A stretch of 64,000 nucleotides of DNA from Rhyzopertha dominica. Its lineage: Eukaryota; Arthropoda; Insecta; Coleoptera; Bostrichidae. The notes beneath the pieces were generated by a model. It ran no database searches. It was not told the origin of the DNA and saw only the letters and a list, made by a program, of their open reading frames with translations. The position numbers and the translations under genes were made by a program. The stretch spans positions 49,161,786 to 49,225,785 of the forward strand of contig QCXZ01000041.1 of assembly GCA_025024175.1 (NCBI GenBank). Reading direction: 5' to 3'. This document shows positions 11,400-24,899 of this stretch, piece after piece (the stretch's first letter is position 1; each line of letters opens with the position of its first letter).

Positions 11400-12233
11400 T
11401 GGACTACCGGTACAATAATTAAAGTGTCTTATTAAATGCGTATACTTGGTCCATTATGGCGTTCCTATGAAGGTTCTTTATTATTATGTTCTATTCAATA
11501 AACTAAGGCTATTAGGAACAAAAATACAAAAAAGCAATAACAGATATTTGAATTCAAAGGTGTTCACACTACCATCTATTTAGTTCCAAATACTACTCAA
11601 GTTTACCCGCAGAGATTGACGCACAGTGGAAGATTTCTGAGTTTATCCATTCACAAATTGGTTAATAGTCCGGTCAAAATAAACATTCTCCCTTGCATAA
11701 ATTCCCAACCAGCTGAAAATTTACATGAACGTTAATGATACCATTATAATGAAATTGTGAAGAGTCCTCATCGATTCCATTTATGCAAGATCAAAGTTCG
11801 CAAAATGGGTTTTTGTTTTCTTTTAGCGAGACGTGTAATTTATAATAAAAACAGACCAGATAAAATTGTAGATTATGCAATTATCTATAAAAATTGTCTT
11901 TACACTTTTTTCCTAAGATGCACCATTTCTGAGAAAAAAAGTTACTTAAATTTACCATAGTTGTATTGTCCATAATAGGTATGCATGACTACGCTGCCTA
12001 TCTACATCATTAGACGCATAATATAGTAAATTTAATTACATGCGTTTTTGAAATTTTTGCGGATATGAAGTCAGCTCCAGAAACTCCAATAACCAATGGA
12101 ATTCGCTTTCTTCTGCCTGTATATGGAGCTCCAAAAATTACTTGAATAGATATGTTACGTTACTTAACTTTTTGTAAAACATGCATGTACTAAAAAAACC
12201 GCGTGCAATTAGCTTGGTAATTGGATAAAGAAA
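11400..12233. other. AT-rich sequence, nothing recognised
   Basis: A 67-codon plus-strand frame at 11757-11960 shows no motif. No repeats seen. Confidence 0.4.
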
Positions 12234-13596
12234 TTCACTAAAAATATTTTGAAGTTCCTAAATTTTCCGCTAGGTGGCGTATTTGATATCACGTTACAAA
12301 TAAACCCAAATAAATAAAAAATTTGCCCATAAAATCTAGGTGGAAATAGATTTTTTAGAATCTCTGTTTAATTACCTAAATATTTTGTTCAAATATTTTT
12401 TTCTCTGGTTACCGGGGTAACGTGACGATATAACAAAATAGCCTCAAATCTTCTATACTCCGATCACCAAATAGATGGAGTGATTCCGTGAATTGTATGC
12501 ATCTTGCATGTTATCGGATTTGATGCTGTTTATTCAAGTCCGATTTAATCGTTATAACATTTTTTTGCTACTGAACAATTAATTAAAAAATTATGAAAAA
12601 AAAATTATGGTTTAAAAATTACGTGAAGAACACGCATCATGATCACTTCATCTGGAGTATAGACGATATATCTTCTAAACGCTTCAACCAATTTTAATGA
12701 AGCAGGACTCATTTTAGAGCGAATTTGATGGTAAATTATTCCAAAATTGGTTTATCATTAATAAAAACCCCGAGGCGTGTCATTTTCCTTTTTGAAGTTA
12801 TAGTAGAACATAAAATAAACAAAAGGAATTTTCTCCTTGAATTTTGAAAAAAATGAACATGGTGGCAAGGTTTTTTCACTTTGTTTTGTAGATTATTATT
12901 TAAGGAAAATTATAGTAAAAACTTGAGATTAGAAGTTTTTCTCGTTTAGAAGTATATGCCAAAAAGTGTACAAACAACATATAACCGAGCTATTTGTTTT
13001 ATTATTAACAATGTATTTTTAGTAGTTAAAATTAGACATCGCATCAATGTCATGTTCAGAGTGTTATATCATGTTAATTTGGTTTAGGTAGGCCATGCGC
13101 TGTGAAAATCGAGACACAAATAATAGCCTTCAAAACTTCAAAACAAAATGGAAAAAAGTATGTTGTTCTATCAATTCTTTAAAAATTAATGAGAATAATA
13201 TATTTTCGTGCTAGGGTATATTATTTTGGCAATAACTTCAAAAGGAAAAATGACATATGTCTCGGGTTTTCACTAAACTCTTCCTTACATAATAGTCTAC
13301 AAAACGGAGCCAAAAATATACCGTTCCAAATAAGTTTTTGAGAAAACGAGAAAAGTATGAGAGTTTTTCAAATAGCGCCCTCTGCAGCTATTCCCAAAAA
13401 TAAATTTTGTAATAATTTTCGTTAAATCTGATTGGGGCGTTTAAAAAATATACCGTCTATAAGTTTCACCGTTATTTTACTTCGTAGTAACATTACCATG
13501 GCAACCGAAGAAAAAACGTAACGAAACTTAACGCAATGTCAAATACGCCTCCTAGCGGGAAAATTTCAAGACCCTTAGTGGATCACCCTGTATATA
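12234..13596. mobile_element. Long inverted-repeat element, noncoding, about 1.36 kb
   Basis: The two ends are imperfect inverted repeats. The left end reads TTTTCCGCTAGGTGGCGTAT (12264-12283), and the right end on the minus strand reads TTTTCCCGCTAGGAGGCGTA, preceded by TATACAGGGTGATCCACTAA. The symmetry continues inward: a GGTTACC(G)GGGTAA block near 12408 mirrors GGTTGCCATGGTAA near 13506, and TTTTTGAAGTTAT near 12790 mirrors a copy near 13235. No transposase frame is present, so it is a nonautonomous foldback-like element. The left tip lacks the TACAGGGTGAT seen at the right tip. Confidence 0.65.
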
Positions 13597-13605
13597 CCAA
13601 GTGTA

Positions 13606-16528
13606 TACCTGCAATACCTAAACTATTTCAATGTTAAACATTTAAGCCTCTCAAATCCTGCCACTCAACCCGTTTTTATGCATAACTTTAAAAATGCAAA
13701 ATTTTGTTTTGTTTGTTAGAAAGTAGAATCTGATCTGAAAATTTAACTGCTGAATTAATGTTATTTTTAATAAGTTCCTCTTAAAAGGAAGTTACATTAC
13801 TAAGGCATTAGCAGTACACAACAGTACAGTACACGCAGTACCTACAAAAGTAGTATCTATGATGCCTCATTTACTCGGAAATCAATTTTTTTCTGTTGTG
13901 CATATGGAGAAAAATGTAACGCTATGGAACTTCTTTTACTCGAATCTTACATTTACGTTAGTCATTCTACGACCATAAATAAAGATTTGTCGCATGTCAA
14001 CTGCATCAGCACTCATGAAAAGGTGTATATTGCATCAATGAAAGTTTAAAGATATACACACAGATAATAATGTGCTGCAATCGCAATCGTTTTATTTCAT
14101 TGTACTAGTGCAGTAATAGCAGTAGGTGTACATTAATAACACAATCGAATCTAACACACAAATCACGATTATGCATGAATAGAATTAGAAAACTGAGTTA
14201 GAAATTGACGCTTATGATTACTGAATGGACTTAATAATATCTACTTGTTCCTGAAAACTGTCACTATTGGTGGCATTCTTGGATCGTGTAGGAGTGAGGG
14301 ATAGGATACGAATTAGTGATTTTCGAAGGAAAGATACAGTTCTGTTAAAAATACAAGGGAGCGATAATATTCAACAATTGATTGCGGCCACATACTTTTT
14401 CTATTAAGCCCCGTTAGTCATTGCTTAGTTATCTTCAATAAACGTGCTATAAAGACCTTATTTCGAACGCGTCTTGGCTGAATAATTTAAGATTGTCATG
14501 CAAGCAAACTAAAAAAGTTAAATCGTTTCATTTCTAAAGGAAATGTCATACACATTGTTGCTGCTTATGTTCAATTATTAATTGATAATTGCATGCCTTA
14601 CGTCATAGGAACACAATACAGTTAACCCTGAAACTGTAGCGAAATGCATCGTAGAGAACTCTGTATGTCATTTATGCTATTAAAAAGCTTTTCCCAGGCT
14701 ACCTGATCTGAACAGCAAAATCATTTGAAGCTTGATAAATAAACGAACGTGATTTTACGAAAAAAAATTTATTTTTCAGCTTAAGTGGGTCTAATTCGAT
14801 ACAATTGGTTTATCTGTCCTCGTAATAAATTCTTATAACTTGGTCGTTTTTGCTCATTCGTATTTTCTGAACATTGTCAAGTTGTCGCTTTATAAATCGA
14901 CAAAATTTGCGTGGTGCTATTATCGCTAAAAACGTAGAAAATTGATTAGAAAGTAGGCTCGGTTTTGAGCGACTGTTCTTTACAGAAGGTTACTGAATAC
15001 TTGTATCAAATAAATAGTTATTTTTCTAACAAGTGCTGAAAGTGATACTTTCTCGCACGCGACGGGAAGGACGCGAAGCACTAGTGCCGGAGGGTGACAA
15101 TTTCCAAACTAAAATATATGCAGGGAATTATGTGACAATTTTAGGAAATTTTTCGCATAAACGTAGATATAATTAGCAAGCAAATTGCGCTGTGAATCCT
15201 ACGGTTATGTTATAAGTGGTCATTAATTTGTTTCATTGTCGCCGCCGTTTGTTTTCCTCGTGTGTATAAGGCGCAATCTCAAAACGACAACTCAAACAAG
15301 TGGATAATGACAGCCTGGCATCATGATTTTGCGCCTTTATTGCAGAATAAATATGTATTTCAATGTTGTCTGTCAATTACTGCTCAAAAATAAAAAGATT
15401 TAGATAACACCTCTGCTGTCAATTAAGAAAAATCCAGCGGTCGTATAACACAATTTATTGCCATTTATGGCATCGTACGAGTGTCATTCGCAGATAAATG
15501 CAACTACGTAATAATTGCTTAATTAGTGGTGGCTTCTTGAAGAGTGCGGCACCTATCTTGGATGAGCACATCAATTGGCATAAATCCAAGACGGACGCCA
15601 TGATTTTGGAGTTACTTATCGATGTAATATTCACCAGACTTTTAGTCCTATATTACAGCGGCAATAATTTTTGTTTGGTTGATAAAAATATAGAATTATT
15701 TTAAATTTAAACATGAAAGCTTGCTCTTTGCTTTATTTCCTTTGAGTCTCTATCAGCTTTCACATTTTTTTAATCACTAATACAAATGGGTATGAAACCG
15801 AATCGATCTTAGATGAGCTTATCTGGGCCAAATATCAGTTTTACAGTAGAAACAAAAACCGTATTTTAATTAAACAGGTAAAAATTTGAAAACACAAATG
15901 CACATAATGTTTATAAAGCATTTAGAGCAGCATTTCTTGTAAAAAATATAATGCAACATAAAGTACAATACAAAAAATGGTCCGTTTTCTTCTAAGCTAC
16001 GCGGCTGTCCCAAACAAAAACACAGTAAGTGCAAAAAAATGTAAGAATAAGAGTATACAGATACTGTGTTGGATTTTGGGAACAACCCAGCTAGATTGTA
16101 AGTGCTGTGTTTGTGTATGGGTCTAAAACAGTTAGTAGAAACGATAAAACTGCTACTGCCAACGCAAAAGTTGCGCATAAACACAGTATGCATATGTGCA
16201 TAAAGCTCAATTTTGCTAGCAATGTTGGTTACTGTGTTTTTGCTTGGAGCTGCCGTACGGTCTAGAGATAAATATAAAACTAATACAAGGTAACAGCTTT
16301 GAACAAAATATTCATGTTTATAAGAACATAATTAATTCAAAATATTTATCAATTAAACTTATCCAGATTGTTTTTATTGAATTTTAATGTAAATTAAATG
16401 ATCTAACATTCGCGATACTTAAGGAACTCGTTAATAAGCTCGAAACTAGAAAAGGTAAACTGGTGCGATTTTCGCTATTCTGCATATTGCTTTTTATTAT
16501 TTCGTCGAATCTAAACAAATTCAAATAT
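13606..16528. other. Intergenic, mostly AT-rich, nothing firm
   Basis: About 2.9 kb without recognisable coding sequence. A short CpG-containing stretch at 15055-15100 and a mixed-composition stretch at 15235-15300 are the only deviations. Frames at 15498-15704 (plus) and 15870-16193 (minus) have no motif. Confidence 0.4.
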
Positions 16529-16698
16529 GGATATAAGATAATATTTTGTCGGATAGATCGCTTTCTCTTGAAAACACTGACAAAAAGTTAATAGTCTGAA
16601 GTTTCGATTATACCTGTAATCTTTGTCAAAGATGAAGAACCTCAAAATTTGTGTTTTCAAGAGACAGCGATCTATCCGACAAAATATTATCTTATATT
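16529..16698. mobile_element. Short MITE with about 45-bp inverted repeats
   Basis: The left end ATAAGATAATATTTTGTCGG followed by ATAGATCGCTTTCTCTTGAA is mirrored at the right end by TTCAAGAGACAGCGATCTAT and CCGACAAAATATTATCTTAT. The arms are nearly perfect over about 45 bp and the interior is only about 80 bp. The interior (TTTGTCAAAGA..GAA..CCTCAAAATTTG) matches both arms of the larger foldback element at 18960-19772, so this is an internally deleted member of that family. Confidence 0.8.
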
Positions 16699-16699
16699 A

Positions 16700-18115
16700 T
16701 GGACGCTGAAAGCATTCACCCTCAAATATGGATAACTTGATTTTTTAAATAGAACGCCATAATTATCTCTACGTGGTTAGCTGCAAAATTAAATTCCCTT
16801 CCAGAGGATATATATGTGCGTGTGTTGTAGCTATATCCTACTTACGGTTTTGATAAAATTTTGCAAAAAAATACAGTTTTTGTTTTTTCAATACTTATCA
16901 AGTTATGGCAGTATTTAGCAGCAAGTTGTTGTTATTAAGAACTGCCATTGCTAGGACAAGTCAGTCTGACCTACCGCCCTAATTTCGTTCTTTTGGGACT
17001 CATCAGCGCAGCCAAAGCAGACTACAAGCGCCTAATGCGATTGGTTAGTACGGCTGGTTGCTTAGAGTCGAACAGCATTACAGTGCCCTTTGCTTATCTC
17101 ACTGACAAAAGGACTGCCAATAACCTAATTCTTAAATTATACATTGCGAATTACGTTAGCCTTAACAAGAACATACTTGGCACCTATACAGCATTCTGTT
17201 GCAATCTGATGGCAAATTGCGACATGTTGTAAGGTTTCAAAAATTTTTTGAGCTTTTGTAAATCGTATTTGTTTTGGTATTTGTTTCCAGAAACATTTCT
17301 ATTGCAGAGTTTTCCTCGCCTGTCGCTTCACATGGAAGCTAAAAGCTTAAATGTCCAATAATTCGGAAAAAAATCCTTTATGTGGTCTTTTCAGCCCTTG
17401 GTTTATTTTAATAAGTCTTTGTATGTAAACATTCTGGGCCGAGTGATATCCAATATCATCGAAGATATCCTTCGAAGCAAAAAATTATGCTAAACATTTA
17501 CTTTGGCAACTAATGGAAACAAAATAAACCAGAATCATTCTTAAAATCCTAAACTACATTCACATCACACCAGTTACTCTAACCTCTTGTTTTTCTTTGA
17601 ACTGTATACCAATCCTTTTGCGTTCAGTTTTCCAGTCTACTACATTCCTTTTTCTTTTTAGCTTGATAACGTTTTTTATCATCAGTGTCATTTATTTTTG
17701 CAAACAAGGAACACATATACGTTATTTAAGACAAAATTCACAAACTCTTGCGAAATCAGTTAGAGCATCTTGAGCATCAGGTAAGTCATTGTTTTGTCAA
17801 GAGAAATAGATATATATACAGTTGACATAAACCACTAAAGGAGGCACATGATGCTTCATTTTTGTGCTCAGACACGGAATGTAAATTCGTTGAAAACGAT
17901 AGTGTTTGCGGTTGCTGTGCAGTTCCTTATTTTGAAAGATCACCTTATTCCCAACGAAATAATGTCCGAATTAACATATTTAGCTAAATAACGAAATTTC
18001 CTAAGATAAAATAAATTTACTATAAAAATAATATGTTAGTAACCGGCGTTCATTTTTAGTTTTGTTTGATATGTAGAATATGTAGAACAAAACCGCGTCC
18101 TCATTAATTTCAACC
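16700..18115. other. Intergenic, unrecognised 94-codon frame inside
   Basis: A plus-strand frame at 16948-17232 (94 codons, start ATG or an alternative start) has more even composition than its flanks, with a stretch reading GLISAAKADYKRLMRL, but no family is recognised. The remainder is AT-rich without visible features. Confidence 0.35.
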
Positions 18116-18119
18116 GTAC

Positions 18120-18425
18120 GGAACAAAAATACAGCAACAAAACGAATAAAAGAACCGAAACTGCTTTCGGATGGAGGTTTATATTTACTGTGGTGGTGCG
18201 GTAAGAGGCAATCTCCACTAAAGTTGTTCTAAATGTAAAAGAAACGACGACTGGCTGGCTGCGGAGGGCACTCCTTGGCACGTCCCACGGGNGTCGTTCC
18301 GGATAACGGGCCACGGGCATGCCGGAAAATCTCGCTTTCCCTGATATAATGCCCGACAAAAAGCGAAGTTTTAAAGGGTGCGGCTAAACACGGGATAATG
18401 GCGGTTGGTTTGGTAAACAAACGTG
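18120..18425. promoter_or_regulatory. GC-rich island, candidate conserved noncoding element
   Basis: Composition shifts abruptly to GC- and CpG-rich (best part 18240-18400) and back. Overlapping short frames on the minus strand lack domains. It resembles the other islands of this window in size and texture. An unannotated promoter or enhancer is likely; one N lies at 18292. Confidence 0.3.
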
Positions 18426-18959
18426 TGAGCTATACTTGTTATTGTCATATTTTTAGAATACGTCAAAAAAAGCTTATGGGCAGATTACTTCATTTCGAAA
18501 ATAATAATAATAAATAATTGACTTTATTATAAACTGGTACACCATAGGCGAAATTTAACCTAAGGCTATTCTTACATTTAACCTATAAGGTACCACAGAC
18601 CTGATATAAAAAAATTGAACAAATGAGATATAAAGACAAGTTTAAAAATTAAAATTTTAACAAAGCAAATTAAATTATTCAACAATGGAGGAATACGTTT
18701 ACTTGATCGCGCTTAGTGAGTGGAGCTGAACGAAAAATTCCAAAACATGATGAAATTTCAGTCCTTNATCGCCATTTTGCTCAATTACACGGTTAGTTCT
18801 ACTTAGTAATAAAAAAATATCCTGCATGCTGACTTGTCGTATGTAATTCGGACGGTTTAGTGGTCAGTTTTCTCACCAACAAGAATGGTGTGGTATGGTT
18901 CACCAGTGAACAAATTAATGTAGCATAAACGAGGGTGGATAATATGTATAATAAATATA

Positions 18960-19772
18960 TGTCTCTTGAAAACACTGACAAAAAGTTATAAGTCTGGCGT
19001 TTCTATTACACCTGTAATCTTTGTCAAAGACGAAAAACCTCAAAATTTGCCTGACACAAGTTCAAACAAAATTTTGAAAGTAAATAAACAAATCACCAAG
19101 GAAGCGAGGCGTCATAGAAACAACGTGCCAACCTGATAAAAAAGAACCTGACGACTACCTACCTACTAGATATACACGAACTACTTGATAAAAGGTAACT
19201 ACAAAATAGCCTTCCAAATGTCACTTAACTCATAATTTCCACAATCCCTATTAAAATTATTAGTATTCCTAAAAAATTATATAGCTTCTTTTATTAGACG
19301 TTTGTGATAATGTTTTTCTCTATGTAAAATTTTTGTTTTATCAAAGTCAATCATGTGTTTAGTCAAATATGAGTGTTCAGCTAGATTTATTTATTGATTT
19401 ATCTATCTGTTGCAGCCTAGTAGCACGTATGTGTTCTTTTAAACGCGTTTGACGAGTTAGGTGACATTTGAAAGACTATTTTGTAGTTATCTTTTATCAA
19501 GCAATTCGTGTATATCTAATAGGTAGGTAGTTCCTTTTTCGTCGTCAGATTCTGTTTTATCAGGTTGGCACGTTGTTTCTATGACGTCTCGCTTCCTTGG
19601 TGATTTGTTTATTTACTTCCAAAATTTTGTTTGAACTTGTGTTAGGCAAAGTTTGAGGTTTTTCGTCTTTGATAAAGGTTACAGGTGTAATCGATACGTC
19701 AGACTTATATAACTTTTTGTCAGTGTTTTCAAGAGACAGCGATCTTTCCGAGAAAATATTATCTTATAATGT
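18960..19772. mobile_element. Foldback element with long (about 280-bp) inverted arms
   Basis: The left arm (18960-19235) and right arm (about 19455-19772) are reverse complements with roughly 85-90% identity by eye. Matching blocks include TCTCTTGAAAACACTGACAA, CACCAAGGAAGCGAGGCGTC, AACGTGCCAACCTGATAAAA and ACTACAAAATAG..TTCCAAATGTCAC. About 220 bp separate them. The right tip continues to AAAATATTATCTTATA, matching the MITE at 16529-16698; the left tip lacks about 30 bp of this terminus. No transposase is encoded. Confidence 0.8.
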
Positions 19773-19923
19773 AGCAAAAATCTCAAGAAATTTTAGCAAT
19801 GGAGAAAAAAACAGAAATGACATAAAAACTATCGGCGATACAATCATCACCCAAGCATCTAGCTTTACCGGAAAACAAGCATATAAGCGACTAGAAGCTT
19901 TTTTAAAGCCATTATCTAAATAA
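19669..19923 (+). pseudogene. Unrecognised 84-codon frame leaving the foldback element
   Basis: The frame begins inside the right arm and continues 150 bp beyond its tip. The part beyond the tip (NVAKISRNFSNGEKNRNDIK, then TIGDTIITQASSFTGKQAYK, RLEAFLKPL) has a protein-like composition with no match I can name. It may be the edge of a larger autonomous relative of the foldback family or a chance frame. Confidence 0.25.
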
Positions 19924-21035
19924 TATATTAAAAACAAATCTGATATTTTAACAGCGGAAGGTATAATATTTTTCACAAAAACTTCAAGCAACATACCTGT
20001 ACCTTTTATGAAATATATAAGTATTATTATAGCATAGTGGATGATATAATGTAACCTTCTTTATAGGCTGCCATTGTAACTGGCCGTTTCTGGAGGACCG
20101 GGAAGAGTATAAGCTTATGAGGTTAGCTATAAATGATATAGCTAACACAGAAGCGGTTGTGGTGGTCAAAATTTAAAACAAAAACAGGTACCTAGTCCAA
20201 AAAGTTTTGCGAATAAAATAAATACCTTGTTTTTCTAGCGAAAATGCGCATCTCTGAAAACAAACGAAATAACGAATCATGGTTTTTTGGGCTAGCTCAA
20301 TGTTCGGTGTATTTCAAAACGGGTTGGTAAAAATCCTTTGAAAACAATCCGTCAAAAATTACCTAACATCTTAGTTATGTCTAGTTATTTCAATGCCGAA
20401 TAATACACTAGCCACTGTTTAGTTGTTGAACATTGGCAACTTTTATTATGAATGTAGAGGCAGATACCCTATAACATTAAGTAGACAGGCAAAATGGAAA
20501 AGTTACGCAGTTGCAACAGGATATATTCACGACAGTTCCATAGCAATGAGTTGACACAAATGACAAGGTGTTATGCTTAGGTAAATTTAACGTAACAGAA
20601 ACAAAGTTAAGTTAGTTTTATGACATTGCACCCGAAAACCATTTTATCTTTAAAATATATTGGCTAACTGCACAAGATGATATATCCATCAATCCCGCAT
20701 TTTTAGCTAGTTCCGATGTCTCATGTAGAGTACTGTGTTCCCGCAAGACACAATAACGTAAACAAACGCTCTGTATATATACAGCACCAAAGCTTTCGTT
20801 AATTTAAGTTTAGAATTTTACATTCTGTTGTTAGTATATTCTTGAAACTGTATATTGTCCTTAGTTTTCGGAAAGGACTTTGTGAAACCAATAAAACATG
20901 ACCTTAAAGGTTAGGAAACAATAAAAAGTAACACCCAAATTTTAAATAATCTAAACGTTTTGGATAACACTGCCCTCTAAATGAAGTCGAACTAAGTCCT
21001 CAAAAAATGCACATCTTTTTGATCTGAATGTAACC
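19924..21035. other. Intergenic, nothing recognised
   Basis: AT-rich sequence without recognisable coding or structural features. A TATATA run at 20776 has no supporting context. Confidence 0.4.
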
Positions 21036-21039
21036 GAGA

Positions 21040-21240
21040 AAGATTTGCTTATGTTTTAATTTGAAACCATGACTTTTGTACCAGCTCACGATTCTATTCA
21101 AGTCGTCATTGTAAGACTTACTGCCTGCACAACAGCGGTAGGCTTATAAGATAAATACAACTGACAGTCATCAGCGTAACGATGGAGTTTACGTGCAACC
21201 TTTTCGAAATCTGTCATATGTAGCACAAGAGGGAAATTTT
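21040..21240 (-). pseudogene. LINE reverse transcriptase fragment with intact YADD
   Basis: On the minus strand the sequence reads DFEKVARKLHRYADDCQLYL followed by SYKPTAVVQAVS, then a stop and a segment resembling the W.....G thumb. The catalytic YADD and flanking D.QLY are canonical for non-LTR reverse transcriptases. Upstream, a 92-codon frame (21189-21467) is out of phase with it, indicating a frameshift. Truncated and dead. Confidence 0.6.
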
Positions 21241-21499
21241 AATTTAACTAATAACATTTCATGATTCAAGCAAACAAAAGTCTTATAATGTAGTCGAGAA
21301 ATACTGCTGTTGTAATTTTTTTTGTCTATTGCCCGCAAATAATCGTCAGGGACATATAACAAGGGAGTATACTTTGTATCCAAGATAAAAACAACAAATA
21401 ATGATGAAGTAAAAAGCTTTTCTAGGCTCCTTGTTACACCCTTAACAACTTTTGTTTCCATGACCATTCACAGCGGAAATAGCTATTTATGTAACAAGG

Positions 21500-24400
21500 C
21501 AGTAAAGTGGCATTTTATCGAACAGTTTGGAGATTTAAAGCCGAGAAGAAGACGAGGCGAGCAACCAGATTTGCAGCAGAATTAGAAGATGTTTGAGGTT
21601 TTGTGTGTTACATTTGACATGTGCATTACGATTAATTTTTTACCAGGTTTTAGTGACGTCAAGTAAAGTATTTTACTGCCTATGTAGGTAAAGAGCCATT
21701 TTCTCGCGTTGGATGGGTAGGATAAAGCTATACGTTCGAATGCAGTAGCCGAGAAATTAAATTATCATCATTTGCAACAGTAATTGATTTTGGTAGACAA
21801 TGTAAGTGCGATTAAAGATCACAAATAATCCAAGCTTCCATGATGTTTGAAGTGAATAACGGGCTACTGATGCTCTAAAGAAACCGGCCCAAGGAGCAGT
21901 AGTATTTCACAAATTTGAAGGAAAATGTTAGGATATATAACTTATAATTTTTCCTTAGCTTCACACTGATATCTACCGATAGTCAAAAGTAAAACTTGTT
22001 TGTTTCTAGCTTAGCATTAAATCTCTTTTAAAAAAAAGCGCGTTGATACAAGTATCGCAAGTTCCGATTTATTAACTATATTTCGTTTGCTGATAATTAT
22101 GGTATCACGTATTACAAAAACGTAAGTATTATAAAAACAGAAAAGGAAACAAAAATGATTATTGAACTGCAAAAGAATTATACAGGTGTACACCGCTCAC
22201 GCAATGGGCAAATACCACGACTAGCTGTAGGAGTGGGCTGGGTTCAAACTTTACAGCTAATTTCAAAATTAAAAAGAGAGCCAAGGCGCCAGATAATTTT
22301 AAGCCCAACAAAGTTTTTCGATAAGTCACTGACAAAAAATTATCAAAATAACAGCGACAGTAGGTTAGCGGAAATAACAAAGAAAACCTATTACTAAGCG
22401 TTTATTACAGAAGTAAAATTTAGTGACACACCTTGATTGAAATTAAATTTTTGTGAACTTTTGAACTTAAATTTATTAGATATAAAGCCGGATGTACTAA
22501 ATCTAGTGAATCCCAGTGTTTACTGCAATTTCCAAACATATGAGTGCGCATTCATATTTACAATCGTTGGAAAACCAATAGCACAAGGCTTCGAAATAAA
22601 GTTAAAGTGTTATCAATTAGTACAAAAGCCACAAATATATATATCAAATGCAATATAAGCTATACAAAAAAAAACTACGTTACAAGGGATAATGAGAAAA
22701 TACAAAATAATCAGGTAAGTAATAAATCAATCGATTCTTTTACAAATAATTTGACCGGTAACTGAAAGGTACGTATTATCTTAAAATGTAAGTACGCAAT
22801 GCTATAAAACACGAAATGAATTCTCGATTCGGCGTGATCTCCACTATGGCAGTCAATACAAAATAGCAATACACACAAAAGTCTTAGCGATCACTTCAAA
22901 TGAATGATGTGAGGTAAGTAAGACGACACAACGAAAATTTTGTACTCAGCCTAGGTCCAAAATAGAGACAGATACCACATCCTTCAGGGTAGAGATCAAT
23001 GTACACTGGATGGTTACGTAAGTCAAGCCAGACTCAGATCTATCGCCGCTGCTTCGTCTCAGATTGGATACTCAACCAGACCAATCCCGGAAAACACTGA
23101 ATTTTCCACAGGGCGTTGCGTAAGTCCAGTTGACCTCGCTCTGTTTTCTCTTTGATTTTCTTTGCCAGGTAAGTAGAAAAAAAAGCCTAACGAATGGATA
23201 GTTAGATATAAAGAAATTCCTAGGTTCGACACTTACCCTATATGGAGGCGGGCTTTTCACACTCGGATTTATTAAACTGAAGATTGTTAAGTCAGGAAAT
23301 ATGGCTGCTGTAGTGAATTGGGCGAATCCAGCGTCAGCTGATTGTTATTATCGACGAAGACTAAGGGTCTCGAAATATTACTAAATCTCACCCACGAAAT
23401 CAAATACCAAAATGTCGACGATAACAATTTGTAGTAAAATATTAAATNCTGCTTTATGCAGTTGGAATTTTACCGAAATTTATTTTACTACGTCCCCGCT
23501 TTTCAGCGTTCACTCAGGCCCTCAGTTCAACTAGTGTACTGATACCTGACAGGTAAAAGAAGGCCACATTCAGGCGCAAGAAACCAAGGTGAAGATATTT
23601 TCGATGCAGAACCGGATGCAGCAATCGGATACTTATTTTGAATTAAACACCCGAATTAGCGTTTTAGCATTACGTTCCAATGTAAGCAAAATGACAACAA
23701 AAATATATTTGGAAAAATGCATCGTTAGTGAAACTTAATCACCTAAAAGACTGGTAATAGAAGAGCTTAGAAAAAAGAACATTACGAAATTAAAGACCGT
23801 TACAATGGGCGCAGAAAAGTTGTCGACTTAATAATGCTGTTTAGTGTTTTTACTCGAACTTGGTTTTTGTGGAACCTACTCCGAAGTTGTGCGGCGGTGC
23901 GGAGGCCGAACACTTGTCGTGCGACCCTACAGCGAATAAAACGTCCGTCATCTGTTGTACATAATTTCCAATAAAATCTTAGATACAGTCCACACATCGA
24001 TTATTTAAGCCGTTTGTGTACCTACACCGAAGTGGTGTAAGACACATAGACGCTAACAAATGCAAACACCACAAAAACTATCACACAATTTAAAAAATGC
24101 ACAAAAAGAACAAAATTAACTTTGATAGCACCGAGTCAATGCGTACTACATTCTGGATTCAGTTCTCGAACGATGAAATCCTCCCGTGTTCCATTTTCCG
24201 TCCTCTTGGCGTCGGAACTCGGCACCCACATCAAAAGATTGATAAATGATTTTATCTTAATCTGTAAGCGTTAGTCGGCATCAATTTAAAGGAATCGATA
24301 TGTCGTAGGGAACGTACCCGAAACTTAAGCAGGGCTATCGTGTTTAGCATGTGTTGGTTTTGATAAAGCGACTTATTCTTGATCCGTGCTTAAGTGCCAA

Positions 24401-24690
24401 GTACTTTGTCGAGGAATAACGAAAATATTGTGGGCGGCAAACAGCTTCCCTTTGTTGGTTTCGTACGCATGGCCAGCTGCTGCTAGCCGAACGCAAGTTC
24501 AACGACGTTTTTACTATGTTTTACCGCAGTCAATAATGATAAAGATGCGATGGAAACTTTTGCTTGCTTAAGCACTGCTCTAATCTTTTGTGTGCATAGC
24601 TTTCGTGGATCGTGCACATTATGCGGAGTAATTCTTTAATTCCGAGATATGAACGAATGTTGAAAATGCGTTTCTCTTGTATCACAATGA
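21500..24690. other. Intergenic, nothing firm
   Basis: About 3.2 kb of low-complexity AT-rich DNA with some mixed-composition patches (22990-23280, 23480-23640, 23860-23960, 24160-24240). A stop-free patch at 23551-23640 reads GKRRPHSGARNQGEDIFDAE, faintly like a transposase linker, but is too short to assign. One N lies at 23447. Confidence 0.35.
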
Positions 24691-24693
24691 TTT

Positions 24694-24763
24694 TCAAATA
24701 ATACAGAATAAAGTGGAAGGATAATACAGAATAAAGTGGAAGGATAATACAGAATAAAGTGTC
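24694..24763 (+). repeat. 23-bp tandem repeat, about 3 copies
   Basis: The unit ATAATACAGAATAAAGTGGA+AGG is repeated head to tail twice, with a third copy that diverges after AAAGTG. Identity between copies is perfect, so the expansion is recent. Noncoding. Confidence 0.9.
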
Positions 24764-24899
24764 CAAACAATGTGCAAAACTAAGACAATTGCCTAATGAG
24801 ACTGGATCCTAACAATGATGCCAACATTTTTTATATATTTTTTTCGTTTGGTTTTAGTTGCTTACATTCTAGATTTGGTATGAGTAAAGAGAGTATAAT

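Noticed and set aside
21495..21690. Possible MITE with GGCAGTAAA tips
   Set aside because: Only about nine bases match between the ends and the TATGTA flanks may be coincidence; too weak to report as an element.
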